Shown here piece by piece: positions 24,303 through 34,865 of a stretch of DNA of 64,000 bases. Numbering within the stretch: the first letter of the stretch is position 1; each line of letters opens with the position of its first letter. The stretch is from Suillus spraguei (Eukaryota; Basidiomycota; Agaricomycetes; Boletales; Suillaceae). A model generated the notes under the pieces. The model had not been told where the DNA came from. It saw nothing but the letters and a program-made list of their open reading frames with translations, and searched no databases. The stretch lies in the NCBI GenBank assembly GCA_016800925.1, contig JABCPU010000049.1:186001-250000 (forward strand), written 5' to 3'. The translations under genes and the position numbers were made by a program.

Positions 24303-24717
24303 TCTGCGTAGATGTGAACACCCTTCAAACTGTAATTTTCGTGCGATCTTTATATTTTCGGAATAGGCGAGGCATTCACGTGGACGACTCCGGATGTGGA
24401 CACCATATGTTCAACGTGGAGTGTCGCCGCCATGTCGCATTAGTCTTCAGCAGCGATAGTGACTACCTAGGAGGATAACTATAGCCACTTACGAAATGCA
24501 AGGTCCGTTCCTTGAAACTCATTTGAATAGCCTGAGTACGTGTCCAAATCTATTTTGCCAGCGCACTATACCACTTAGTACATACAAAGGAAAGATGTAT
24601 ATGATGAAACATTTCCCAGGACCAACATAGAACTTATCTAATGCAAAAAAGGTTGCAATATGAATGAATATGATTTACAAGCGGTTCATGGTTTCACTTA
24701 CTGAGTAACGTCATAGA
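24303..24717. other. Spacer between two DLH genes
   Basis: No coding signal. It holds the 3' flank of the upstream DLH gene and the presumed promoter of the 23.1-kb copy, which run head-to-tail on the minus strand. Confidence 0.4.
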
Positions 24718-25858
24718 TCACTTGCTGCTCGAAAAGCGTTTGAACCATTGCACCATTGCACGGTGACACTCTTCCTTCGCCCACCCTATCAGAAGCAAGC
24801 ACCTGTGAAAATTCAAATCATTGAAACAGGTGACAAACACTGACTTTCAGTCTCGACTTCCGGATTTGCCCTTGTTGCAAAGCCGTGCGATACTCCACTG
24901 AATATCTGAAAATAGTATGTCGCCTTCTTCTCCACAAGAATATCTTCAACTTGTCGTCGGAACGACGCTGGGAATGCAGTGTCCGTTTCTATTGGATGGT
25001 ATGAGTGAAGCACGCCTCAGAGGACTGGAAGATGTGTCCATACCTGCGCAAGAGAACAACAAAGGAACTAATTGCATAGCTTGGTCAATATTGTTATTGA
25101 AAGGCATGTCATGGGACCTGCCTTTGCTAGCTCTCAGAAGCTCCTCGGTCAAGCTCGTGGGATGGGCCACGGCGGCTAGATAATTTCACACACAGACACC
25201 AAAGGTAGAGAGATAAGTCACATACCACACGATAGCATATCAGTAGCTGCAACCCCAAAGGCATAGGGGGCGCCAAAACAGATACCTTGATCCAGTATGA
25301 AAGTAGCAGCCTTGTAGAACTTAACTTACTTACCAATGGAACAGTAGTTCACATTCGTTCCTTTATATCGTTACATGTAATTTCGGCATAGGACGTATGC
25401 TGAAAAGGATCATACCAAACATTTCCTTGACGCCATCGACCCACTTTGGGACGCTAGCCCTTGCTTGTTCGAGAGACTTTGCTCTCCACGTCGAGCGATC
25501 AAACTCAGGGTTATCGAGATGTAGATGCACGGGATCACCAAAAAAGTAATCTATCCCAACCACGGTAAGACCTGCTTTCCTTTCCTGATCGATACGCGCA
25601 CAAAGAAACTATACAGACAAGACACGTACCCTGAGAAGCGTAGTAATCTTGAACCAATTGAGCGTTGATATAGAATGGCCCAAAGATGTCTGAGAAGTAT
25701 AGGATAACGGTTTCCACTCCAGAGGTAGCGGGAGTTTGCGGAGCAGATATGTATGTGGGTACGCCAGCGATGGTGATACTTTTACCGTTGGGTATACCGC
25801 TGTGTGCGACTGAAGTGAAACAGTGGTCTGTCAATGGGCCTGCGAGTGTGGACGACAT
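24718..25858 (-). CDS. Dienelactone hydrolase family protein (second intact copy)
   Basis: Start ATG 25858-25856 (MSSTLAGPLTDHCFTSVAHS) was chosen because it aligns with the start of the 12.3-kb copy; a longer in-frame extension upstream has no family support. The exons give VILYFSDIFGPFYINAQLVQ, VVGIDYFFGDPVHLHLD, VPKWVDGVKEMFG, NYCSIG, GICFGAPYAFGVAATDMLS with the nucleophile Cys, AVAHPTSLTEELLRA, PLLFSCAG, ETDTAFPASFRRQVEDILVE with the Asp, and YYFQIFSGVSHGFATRANPE with the His. The last exon is WAKEECHRAMVQWFKRFSSS, with the stop at 24720-24718. All three catalytic residues are kept. It runs in tandem with the 23.1-kb copy on the same strand. Confidence 0.88.
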
Positions 25859-26657
25859 AATAGTTCTTGGTAAGAAGAGGAGTCGTAAAGTGGGTAAATC
25901 ATGGAATTTCTTTGCGAACTTGTGTCCCACGCAATTCTGGGCGGCTCCCAGTGTCGGCGTTCCATGCAAAACCGATACTATGTTTAATGCTTGCGGGCAT
26001 CATAGTAAGTACTAATCGCAGAGTCCCGAATTAAGTAGCTATTTTTATCCTATCTCATGGTCACGCACTGTGATTCATCTACATACACGAGCATATGTAC
26101 AAGGTTGTCCGTCAATTGATCGATTCAACCCCATCTTGGTTACCATCATCAAATGTAGGCTACACCTTGTAAAGAAACAAAAAGCCCGGGGCACACCACC
26201 ATCATAACGGCATCTAAGCGCTTCCACCATCCTACGTTAGGATTAGCCAGCTCGTCAAAGTCAGTATCCACCGCATTTGACGTTCCACTCTTTTGGATAG
26301 TGGTATCACTGGGCATCATTATAGATGTGAGATTGCACTTATATCAGGCCGTTGTGGATTAAAATATTCACTTGCTACTTATCGATTCGTGTTGCACATT
26401 ATAAAATGTGAATCCACAACGGTCGGTATATTGATAATCGTATATAAAGAGCGGAAGCAGCTATTAAATGTTGAATAGCTGCATATGGTTAGTATGGAAA
26501 TGAGCGAGACTAGTAAATAAAGTACGTGCAGCTAGCAGCAGCCGCACGATTATAGCCATCAGGGTAAATAGGAAAGCAAGAGCTTAAATAGGTATATCAG
26601 AGCACGTGTGTCAATGAAAGAAACTTTGAAAGAAGTAGCCCATCCGTCATCGCTCGC
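25859..26657. other. Intergenic region
   Basis: About 0.8 kb without supported coding sequence. It contains a perfect inverted repeat (listed separately) and is otherwise unremarkable. Confidence 0.45.
26349..26422. repeat. Inverted repeat with 12-bp perfect arms
   Basis: CCGTTGTGGATT at 26349-26360 is answered by its exact reverse complement AATCCACAACGG at 26411-26422, with a 50-nt AT-rich loop. It could form a cruciform or hairpin, or be the core of a small foldback element. No target duplication was found. Confidence 0.6.
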
Positions 26658-27956
26658 TCATTTATATTCTCTCGTGTAAGGCGCCCTCACCCCCATTGAC
26701 TCGTACTTGCCATGTCGTGTTGTGCCTGTCCCGCTCGCAACACCTGAGGTATATGTCATAGAATCAAGGTTCCGAGACCGCGCCAAGATATCGGACGCAA
26801 TTTCGCTACCGTATTGTTCAGCCAGTTGACTGCGGTGAAAAAGTTAACAGGTACATCCAGGGATAAATAGGAAATAACTCACTTGGCATAATTATCCATA
26901 ATGACAGCCATACTTGCCGTGCTGAGCCTATAGGCCTTGGGCATCATGCCCTTACCGAAGCGGTAGGTTACGTGGTTTGAGCACAAGAGACCCGCGAGCA
27001 TGATTACGAGTTGAAGGGGTACGAGGGAAAAAGCGATGGTGTACCAGATGGACAAGACGCGTTTCTCAAAGTTAACGTATGCCTCTTTGCACCCTGGGAG
27101 GACGGTGCGGGAATAGCAGCTTTGAGAGACAGTGGCTTCAACGAAGGGAGAGTAATATCCACAGCAATGGAGTCTGTTTTGGATCCTGAGACGGCCCTCT
27201 GCTCCGAGGTCGCGAGACCATTGGGCATTTAATTTGCCTTCGAGGTTGAATGTGCGTTGCTTGTAAGTCACATAACCGGGAGTAACGAGGAGGGCAAAGC
27301 AGAGCCAGAGAGCGAAAGTATAGACAGCTAGGAAGGAGCGATTGTTGAGGAGGATGCCGGCCCAACCAATTACGGAAGTAACTGAGGCTAGGGCTGCAGC
27401 GGCTGTAGAGAGAATGAGTGCTTCTCGGTTGCCTACCCGAACAATATCTGCGTGTTCAAAGACGTCAAACCATGTGAGAAGACAGAAGATGAGGCCTGTC
27501 AGGGCGTATATGCATAACTGCAAGAGATGTATCAGGAAGTAGAAAATATGAAAAAGGGAAAGGCACTGACTGCAAGATTGGCAATAAAGAGTGCCCATTT
27601 GAACCTGTTCCACTGCATGCGGGGGCGGGTGTGACCGCCTTCTTTTCCACCGAACCAACGACCGGTAATACCATCGTAGTCTTCGTCGCCTTCTGCAGGC
27701 ATACGAGCCTCCCCGCTTTTAAAGGCCTCTCTACCTCCGCCTCTCTTGTGCATGGCGGGATGGTCAGCATTGTCTTTTCCTAGTTTGCGTCTGCGGGGAG
27801 TGGGGGAGAGCAAGCCAGAGGAGAACTTGTTAGGTAGATAGTTGACAGAAAGAGAGAGCTCCTTAGGTTTGGGCTTTCAGCGCGGGGCGATGGGGGAGTA
27901 GAATAAGATTCATCGGCGGCGAAGAGAGGGACAGGGGGTTCCAGGGGAAGCTGCAT
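26658..27956 (-). CDS. Fungal tetraspanin (Tsp2-like)
   Basis: Minus-strand gene with N-terminus MQLPLEPPVPLFAADESYST (ATG 27956). A cytoplasmic segment follows (LSVNYLPNKFSSGLLSP, REAFKSGEARMPAEGDEDYD), then four membrane helices: WALFIANLAV..., LTGLIFCLLTWFDVFEHADI, LASVTSVIGWAGILLNNRSF and FALLVTPGYVTYKQRTF. The large loop carries the diagnostic CCG motif (IQNRLHCCGYYSPF) and further cysteines (SQSCYSRTVLPGCK). The last helix is PLQLVIMLAGLLCSNHVTYR, followed by the tail SMAVIMDNYAKQLAEQYG and ESMGVRAPYTREYK, with stop 26660-26658. Tetraspanins organise membrane microdomains; fungal ones are linked to appressorium function and morphogenesis. The N-terminal frame changes near 27873 (AESP to KPKELS): either one base is missing from an A-run or a 59-nt intron with a weak GTCCCT donor is used. 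Confidence 0.88.
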
Positions 27957-28419
27957 GTCTGCAAGGATTGGCCTGGTAGAAGGGGTGAGCGAATAGGCTG
28001 AGGTGAGAGAGGAGGGTCGACGAATGTGGCTAGGGAAGCGATTAGTATGGAGTGAAGGGAGATTAGGATGGTATCGAGTAAAAATAAAGAAATGAAAGAC
28101 ACTCGATGCGAGTTTTTTTTATAAAGAGGCTATTGAAAGATTAAAAGTACGACTTACCCGCTAAAACTTGGGTGGTCTAACATGACCGCTGAGCTGCAGT
28201 GCTTGGTAGTACACTCAATTGCCGTTTCCGGTGTGAACGGAACGTTACCGTATGGTGCTTAGCTCGTATCACTTTCTTGAGCCTAACTGTCCGATAAAAC
28301 CCGTAACAACGTTGCGACTTGCGGAGCAAGGTCAGACCCGAAGTAACGCCACAATACCCACATGCGCGATATGTCACATTTCATTAAGACGCGTGACAGA
28401 CGCGTCACGCCTCTCCTCA
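27957..28419. promoter_or_regulatory. Divergent promoter of tetraspanin and cohesin-loader genes
   Basis: The 463-bp spacer between two divergently transcribed genes must hold both promoters. A T-run followed by TATAAAG lies near 28113-28127. No conserved operator was recognised. Confidence 0.4.
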
Positions 28420-31252
28420 ATGTGCGACACAAATACACGTCCGCTAAAACGTCAGCGCACACTCTCCATCTCAGCCTCGTCGACGCCAAGATCTTCTTCA
28501 CTCACTCCACCACCAAACTCTCAGACGCCAGCACTACGCCCGCTTCCTCCAGCAATCCTACTTCTCGCACTTCCAGGGCTTCTGGCGCTTCCTCCGACTC
28601 ATCCAGACTTTGGCTTTTCTCTATTTCTCTCTCTGCGCTCATTAAGACAATGCCTAGCACTACCTGCTCTCGCCCCTGATATAGAATCTCATGCTTGGAC
28701 CAGTTTGGCCGAGGTTGGCATAAGAGTAATGGAGAGTGGCTTTTGCTCGCAGGAGGGAGGATGTGACTGGGCTGTTGGTATTCATGCAGAGGTGCGTCAA
28801 GTTCTTTTTTACCACCTGTCGAATTTGACGAGTACCATTGTACAAAAGGTCGAGAAAGCACTCAGCAAAGGCCTCCTCATCACACAAAAGGTGAGTCTCC
28901 TTACTTTTGACGTAAAAACAATCGACCCTATCATTTCAATTCAGCACCCGTCACTCCGGCAGCTTCGCCATCACCTCTCACTCCTTCATGCCCATTTTGC
29001 GTTTACCTTCCCTTCCTCTTCTACATCGCCAAAATTTGCACGTGCTATCCTCAGACGCCTCATTGCGTCATTTGTGTCCTCAGATCCTCCAGGCACCGTA
29101 TATGCTGCACACCTAGCATTAATCACCCAGATTAATACACTACCCCCTTCTTCTAATGGTGCTGCTAATAACAGCCCCGCATCAATAGGTGCCCCCGCCC
29201 TCCAAGCAACACTCACTGCTATAGATGCTCTGATAACTCTTGCACGCAAAAACCATCACCCCCGGATCATTGCCCTGGCTCACGTCATTAGGTTGCGCAT
29301 TCTCCTTCGTGCAAGTGCATGGGCCCAAGTCGGGGCTGCTCTTGATACCGCCGAGGCCGTGCTTGGCTTGATGTTCAACAAGGACGGCAAGGTTAAGAAT
29401 GACAAGGGTCATATTAATGCGATGGCAGATGCCAAACAAGATGATGACGCACTTCCCCGTTGGAACTCTATAACAGTTCATGACGTTAATGCTCTGTCTC
29501 GCGAATATTCCCAAGTATGCATCACCAGCAATTCAAATGTAGAGCCAAAACAAGAGGAGGAAATCGTGCAATCGGACCCTGCTCATGCTTCGCTGGTTAT
29601 TCATACACTCCTCTCTGGTACCATATTTTTTACTTTCTCCGGAAACATTCGTGCAGCCGAGCAAAGGCTCGTCGCGCTCCACGAAATCGTCGATAGCGGA
29701 GCACTCGAGGGATTCAAGGATGGTATTGTACAGGTATGCTTTCTGTTCCCCTTTGTGTTTCTCTCCCCTTGGGTCCTAACTACACAATCCGTATAGATCC
29801 CTCTCTCACCGCATCCTCCCTTAGCAGTCCATACCACCCACCCACTCATACTTCTCCCGCTTACATTCCTCGTCAGCGCTACTGCAAAACGCGATCCAGT
29901 GGGCAGAAACCCAAAGAGAAGGCTCTGGGCCGAAGCAGCGATTACCATTCTCAGTACTGCAAGAAAAGACATCGAACGCAAGTTTTGATTATTGGTGTGT
30001 TGATACCGGTGCTCATTTATCTTCAGTACCCCTCTGGGCATCCCTGGCAGACAGAGACGAAATTATACAGCGCACAATAAGAATCACAGCTGATCTTTTA
30101 TGCGAGCTCGTCGCGGTACGTTTAATTACATTTCACTGCCTCGTAACTCTATCTCATCCTCAAACACAGATATCGATCCAACGCTCTGAATTCGACGCTG
30201 CAGAAACACATCTAAACGCACTACTCACTCTAACCCACACCCACGACCTCTTCCACTCATATAGCGCCCGTATCACCCTACATGCCGCGCATCTCGCGCA
30301 TGGACTCGGAGACACCGAACATGCAGGTGTATGCTATCGCGTCGCCAAATCCATAGATGACGAATGCAATGCAGGGGCTGGATATGTAGGTGCTGCTGCA
30401 TGCGCCGGGGAAGCATTATTGCGCATAGGGCTATGTGCTCAAGCTCGGGATCACGGCCAGAGCTCGAGCATTACTACAAATGAAGACGCTAGCGGTGATA
30501 AAAGCGACTGGCTGGACGCTGAGACGCATGCACTTGCTACGTCTGCGATCCAGCGGTGTCATGGGATGGGAGGGACGCTGGAAGCGGTTGGAAAGGTGGT
30601 GCAGGCAGCTGTAGCGGGTGCTAGGGGGGAGATTGTTGGTGCTAAGTGCGTTTTTTCTCTTTGTTTCTCGTCAAAGATTGCATAACTGATTCGTTCTTAC
30701 GAATTAATAGATCGCACCTGAAATCTGCTCTGTCCTTGTCAACATCAGCAGGCGAGAACCATCTCCGCGCATTGCTCCTCGCGCAAGTGGGTGCACATTA
30801 TTTGCATACGGCACCTGCGCATGCTATGGAGACATTGGCAGTGTGCGAGACGCTTGGAGCGGGGATGGGCGCGAAGCAGAAGGATGTAGATGGTTTGAAA
30901 GGTAAAGGTGAAGGAAAGGAGAATGACACAGATGGTGGTGATGGTCCAATAGGCAATGCCCCGCTTCGCCTCTGGGTCGGCGAAAGATTCCTCGGTATGA
31001 TGCTTATTTGTTTATGTAGTTCAGTGCTGATAGATAAGCGCAGAGATATTCAAGCGCGCGAATAAACCGCACCGAGTGGCAAAGCAGGAGGTGTATAATG
31101 CCATGTATCGGGGTGCGGTAGAAGGGATGGTGGGGAGGGCGAGGTGGCCTTCTGCAGTACAATCTGGTTGTCACTCGGATGAAAGGGGGCCTGCCGACGG
31201 AGAAGACGTGAAAATGCAGAATCTGGATCCATATCAGGATGTTGAGATGTAG
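28420..31252 (+). CDS. SCC4: Cohesin-loading factor, Scc4/Mau2-like
   Basis: Large alpha-helical TPR-like protein. Start ATG 28420 (MCDTNTRPLKRQRTLSISAS) has a basic, Ser-rich opening; 56 codons of open frame upstream are not family-like. Segments include PPAILLLALPGLLALPPTHP, LRSLRQCLALPAL, WTSLAEVGIRVMESG, IHAE|VEKALSKGLLITQK|HPSL, FARAILRRLIASFVSSDPPG, RILLRASAWAQVGAALDTAE, VIHTLLSGTIFFTFSGNIRA, ITADLLCELVAISIQRSEFD, HTHDLFHSYSARITLHAAHL, SHLKSALSLSTSAGENHLRA, NAPLRLWVGERFL and EIFKRANKPHRVAKQEVYNA, with stop TAG 31250-31252. Introns include 28792-28848 and 28891-28944. Scc4/Mau2 pairs with Scc2/NIPBL to load cohesin on chromatin. Assignment rests on remembered similarity to fungal Cohesin_load proteins; the helical-repeat nature is clear, the exact family less so. 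Confidence 0.7.
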
Positions 31253-32045
31253 GTGCCTGCACCTCTCGTTGTCTGTTTCAGAATGATGGACATCTTGGAC
31301 ATTGTCGGGTTGACTGGACTAACCTTGCTAGAAGCACTTAAAGTTATTGATACTCGCAACAACACACATAACATACTCGACACCTGATCGCATAAATTTT
31401 ACACTGCCATCATATAGCATATCAGCCAAGTATTACATATAGTACTCGTAGGCAACGCCAAAGACCAGTTTAGTAGACGCCATTGCATAGTTATTGCGCT
31501 TGGCGCATGTTAACGTGAACAAGATTGAAGCGTAAAATGACAAGAGAAAGATGTATTTAGAATAAGGTAAGAGTGCAGTGTCTGACGGATGAAAAGAGGA
31601 ATGAACACAAGAAAAGAGGGAAAAGTGAAGGGAGGAGATAGCCGCAAAGGAATGAAAAACTAGTGAGGGAGCGGAAGGAATATCTGCCAATATGGCCATT
31701 TGGGTAGGTAGGACCGACCCTGCTTACAATAAGTCATGATCATCATGATGACCGCGGTGGATGTCATCTTCCATCCAGAGGCAAATTCGTCGAGAGCGTC
31801 CTTGTCCTCTTAAGAGACGCGGGAACTTGAAGAGTGAATGGGATCATGAACGGAAGGGACGGGTTCCGCGGTACAGGAACCTGGGTTCAAGTCGACGTTG
31901 TCCCAGGATGTTGATGACCTGTTCATGTGTGACGCTGAGAATACGAATTTCGCTTAGGATGTTTTTGGATTGGATCTTGTGACACGATAACGATGATAAA
32001 GATCGGCACATCAGCATAACTCTGAAATGTCTGAGGATCAGATCC
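31253..32045. other. Intergenic region before the minisatellite
   Basis: No firm gene. A minus-strand open frame at 31433-31699 (88 codons, Ser/Phe/Leu-rich) has a hydrophobic character but no family or exon support. Confidence 0.4.
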
Positions 32046-32722
32046 GGGGAGGACGACAGTGGCTGGATACTCAGGGAGGATGTCAGTGGCTGGAGACCAA
32101 GGAAGGACGACAGTGGCTGCGGAACGAGAGAGGACGACAGTGATTGCCAACCGAGAGAGGACGACGGTGACTGCCGACTTGGGGAGGACGAGAGTGGCTC
32201 TGGACCGAAGGGGGACGAGAGTGGCTCTGGACCGAAGGAGGACAAGAGTGGCTCTGGACCGAAGGAGGACGAGAGTGGCTCTGGACCGAAGGAGGACGAG
32301 AGTGGCTCTGGACCGAAGGAGGACGAGAGTGGCTCTGGACCGAAGGAGGACGAGAGTGGCTCTGGACCGAAGGAGGACGAGAGTGGCTCTGGACCGAAGG
32401 AGGACGAGAGTGGCTCTGGACCGAGGAGGACGAGAGTGGCTCTGGACGAAGGAGGACGAGAGTGGATGCGGACCGAAGGAGACGAGAGTGCTGCGGACCG
32501 AGGGAGGACGAGAGTGGTTGCAGACACGGGGAGGGCGAGAGTGGCTGGAGACCAGGGGAGGAAGAAAGAGGCTACAGACGAGGAGGGACGACAGTGGCTA
32601 CAGACCTTGGAAACACGAGTGGATTCGGACCGAGGGGGGACGACGGTGACTACAGACCCGTGGAGGACGACAGTGGTTGCAGACCGAGGGAGGACGAGAC
32701 TGGCTGCAGACTCCCCACAGTC
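32046..32722. repeat. 27-bp minisatellite array
   Basis: About 25 head-to-tail units of 27 bp. The core unit contains GGACGAGAGTGGCTCTGG followed by ACCGAAGGA. Units around 32180-32440 are nearly identical, and units at both edges are progressively diverged (GACGACAGTGGCTG...). Because 27 is a multiple of three, open frames persist on both strands. The plus strand reads repeats of RTRVALDRR and the minus strand repeats of FGPEPLSSS. Neither has flanking domains, a splice pattern or a convincing start, so I do not call a gene. The homogeneous centre and degenerate edges are typical of an array maintained by unequal exchange. Confidence 0.92.
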
Positions 32723-33772
32723 AAGCGTGGCGGTTCACTTCTGCAGCCTCCGTCTAGGTGACGATGGAGGAATTCCTGAAGCTATCGGACACACTCAACG
32801 AACATATCATCACCAGCGATCTGCCAGCTTTTCGATTAATCCAGCAGTTTAAGATCCTTGAATCCAGATGGACGTTTTCTCTCTTCGACCTCTCCGGAAA
32901 CTCCAATTAAGATTGTGCAGGTGTCCGCCTTTGTCACTGATGGCACTCGATGAATGCACATCGGAAGCGAAGCTGAACCTGCGAATCGGATAACAAGTGT
33001 CAAATATCGTAATATGGAATCTAGAAAGGGGCTGAGGAACGAGTGCCCCTATGTATGTAGTGAGTCGAGAGATCTAGGCGATGAGGAAGTACTCCGTGAT
33101 GGGTCAGATGGTAGTCAATACGATCTACGAAAGCTGTGAATTGCGAGTCCCCATAGTTTGAATGAGACTCGATATGCGAATGCTATGCTATAATGTCGAT
33201 GACGCTGCGAGAGTCGCGGTCTCTCCTATTCCACTGACGATGGTACCTGCCTGCCGAAAATCTCTCGATAATTCCTCAGGTTGCACAGCAAAGGTCAAGT
33301 TCATCCCAAATGATTGCTGCGGGGTTTTGAAGGAGATTCTTGATTATTTAGAAGCAGAAGTTGCCACGGTAGTAAATAAAAGATTTATGTAAAAAGAACG
33401 ATGAACACAGAAGTCGCAGCAGAGGGTGATGTGAACGGAAAGAGCCACGATGGTACAGAACCAAACAACAGATATTGAACATGTGCTGAATGGGATAATG
33501 TCGAGGAAACACTCCTACCGATCTTCAATTGAATGGATCGACTAATCGCGCCACATACAAGGCAAGTATTTAAACTGTGAGTAAACAGGCGAATTGTAAA
33601 TTCCTGCCACTTGCAAACCATCTCTTGCCACATTTTATCAGGAAGCCGAATCCTCGCAGTCATCGGGGGGACGTGTCATAGATAATAGTGCGTGGCTAGT
33701 ACTAAAGTGCCCAGCATTGCCATCACGCATATATGATAGGCCACTGAGTATGATATTACTTTCCACTACACT
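32723..33772. other. Intergenic region upstream of protease copy 2
   Basis: No gene supported. The last 180 bp or so (about 33590-33772) are homologous to the flank of protease copy 1 near 21970-22230 in opposite orientation. Confidence 0.45.
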
Positions 33773-34396
33773 ATGTTCCCCGCTGCATTGTTAACACCTC
33801 TCCTAGTTTTTTCATTCACTGGATCGCCCGTTAAAGCTGGCATTTCCCCTATCTCAGTCCCCCTTACCAGTAGGCTACACTTCTTCAATGGTACTAATAA
33901 CCTCTTGGGGCGCGATAGAGCTCGTGTGAAGGCCCTTAGTGATTCCAGCATGCACAGACAAAGTTCGGTTAATGTTCCTTTGACAAAATATGGTGGAAAC
34001 TACTACGGCCACGCCCTAGCAGTTGGCATTGGCAACCCCCCCACAACTTGTAAGTTCAATACTGGGAACACATGCGGCTGCTCATACATTATTGAAGACA
34101 ACTTTTTTCTCGACAGCGGTAGCGCGAACACATGGGTTCGTGCCTCAAAGTACGTGAAAACCGACTCCAGCCTCTGCACTGGTCGACGTGTAAAAGTCAA
34201 TTATGACAAGGGCTTCTTCCCTGGTGTGACATACAATGATATCATAAATTGAAAATACCTACAATTGTTTATAGGAACTGAATACCTCGACTACGTCACT
34301 GTTGGTCCTGGGCTCACCGTCTTGCAGCAGTCGATCGGTGTTGCTGACAAAACAGCAGGCTTCCCAGATTGTGGCATCGGGCCTGTAGCCTTGACA

Positions 34397-34429
34397 CCCA
34401 GTCAAAACCCAACATGATGGGAACGGGCG
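34397..34429 (+). repeat. Left terminal inverted repeat of the element
   Basis: Begins CCCAGTCAAAACCCAACATG, directly after the CTTGACA target duplication. Confidence 0.85.
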
Positions 34430-34547
34430 CCAGCGGACGACATCTGAAAAATTCTTCTTGACTAGGCAATTTCCCGAGCTAAACAGAATCCACTCAAGTG
34501 CGTCCCATATATTACATGATGGGGCAGGGTTTTCCGTGATGATATCG

Positions 34548-34735
34548 GATTTTCATCGTAATTTACATATCTCACCCGATTCAATCATATTTACTATAGT
34601 CAAGCACATGGGATGTACTGTGACAACAGCGGACAGGATCTGATTTTCACCGTAGTTTACATATTTCACCCGATTCAAGCATATTTATGAGAGTCAAGCA
34701 AATGCAATGTATTGTGACGACATCAGACAGGATTG
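34548..34735 (+). repeat. Two-copy 94-bp subterminal tandem repeat
   Basis: Unit 1 (34548-34641) and unit 2 (34642-34735) share GATTTTCA-CGTA-TTTACATAT, TCACCCGATTCAA-CATATTT and GTCAAGCA-ATG throughout, with about ten substitutions. The repeat lies inside the TIR element about 150 bp from its left end. This is where subterminal transposase-binding repeats often sit in DNA transposons. Confidence 0.8.
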
Positions 34736-34865
34736 GATGACATGGGATGTTACAGTGCAGTCGCAAATAGCAAACCGCAGGGCGGGGGCACAAAAGCAGG
34801 GTGAAAACATGCAGGCAGGACAGCAATAGGCAATGAAAAAGACATACAATGCAGGGGAAAACATA

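Noticed and set aside
31844..32527. Two long overlapping open frames (minus 227 codons, plus 196 codons) as protein genes
   Set aside because: They exist only because the minisatellite period is a multiple of three; no non-repeat domain, splice signals or start context supports either.
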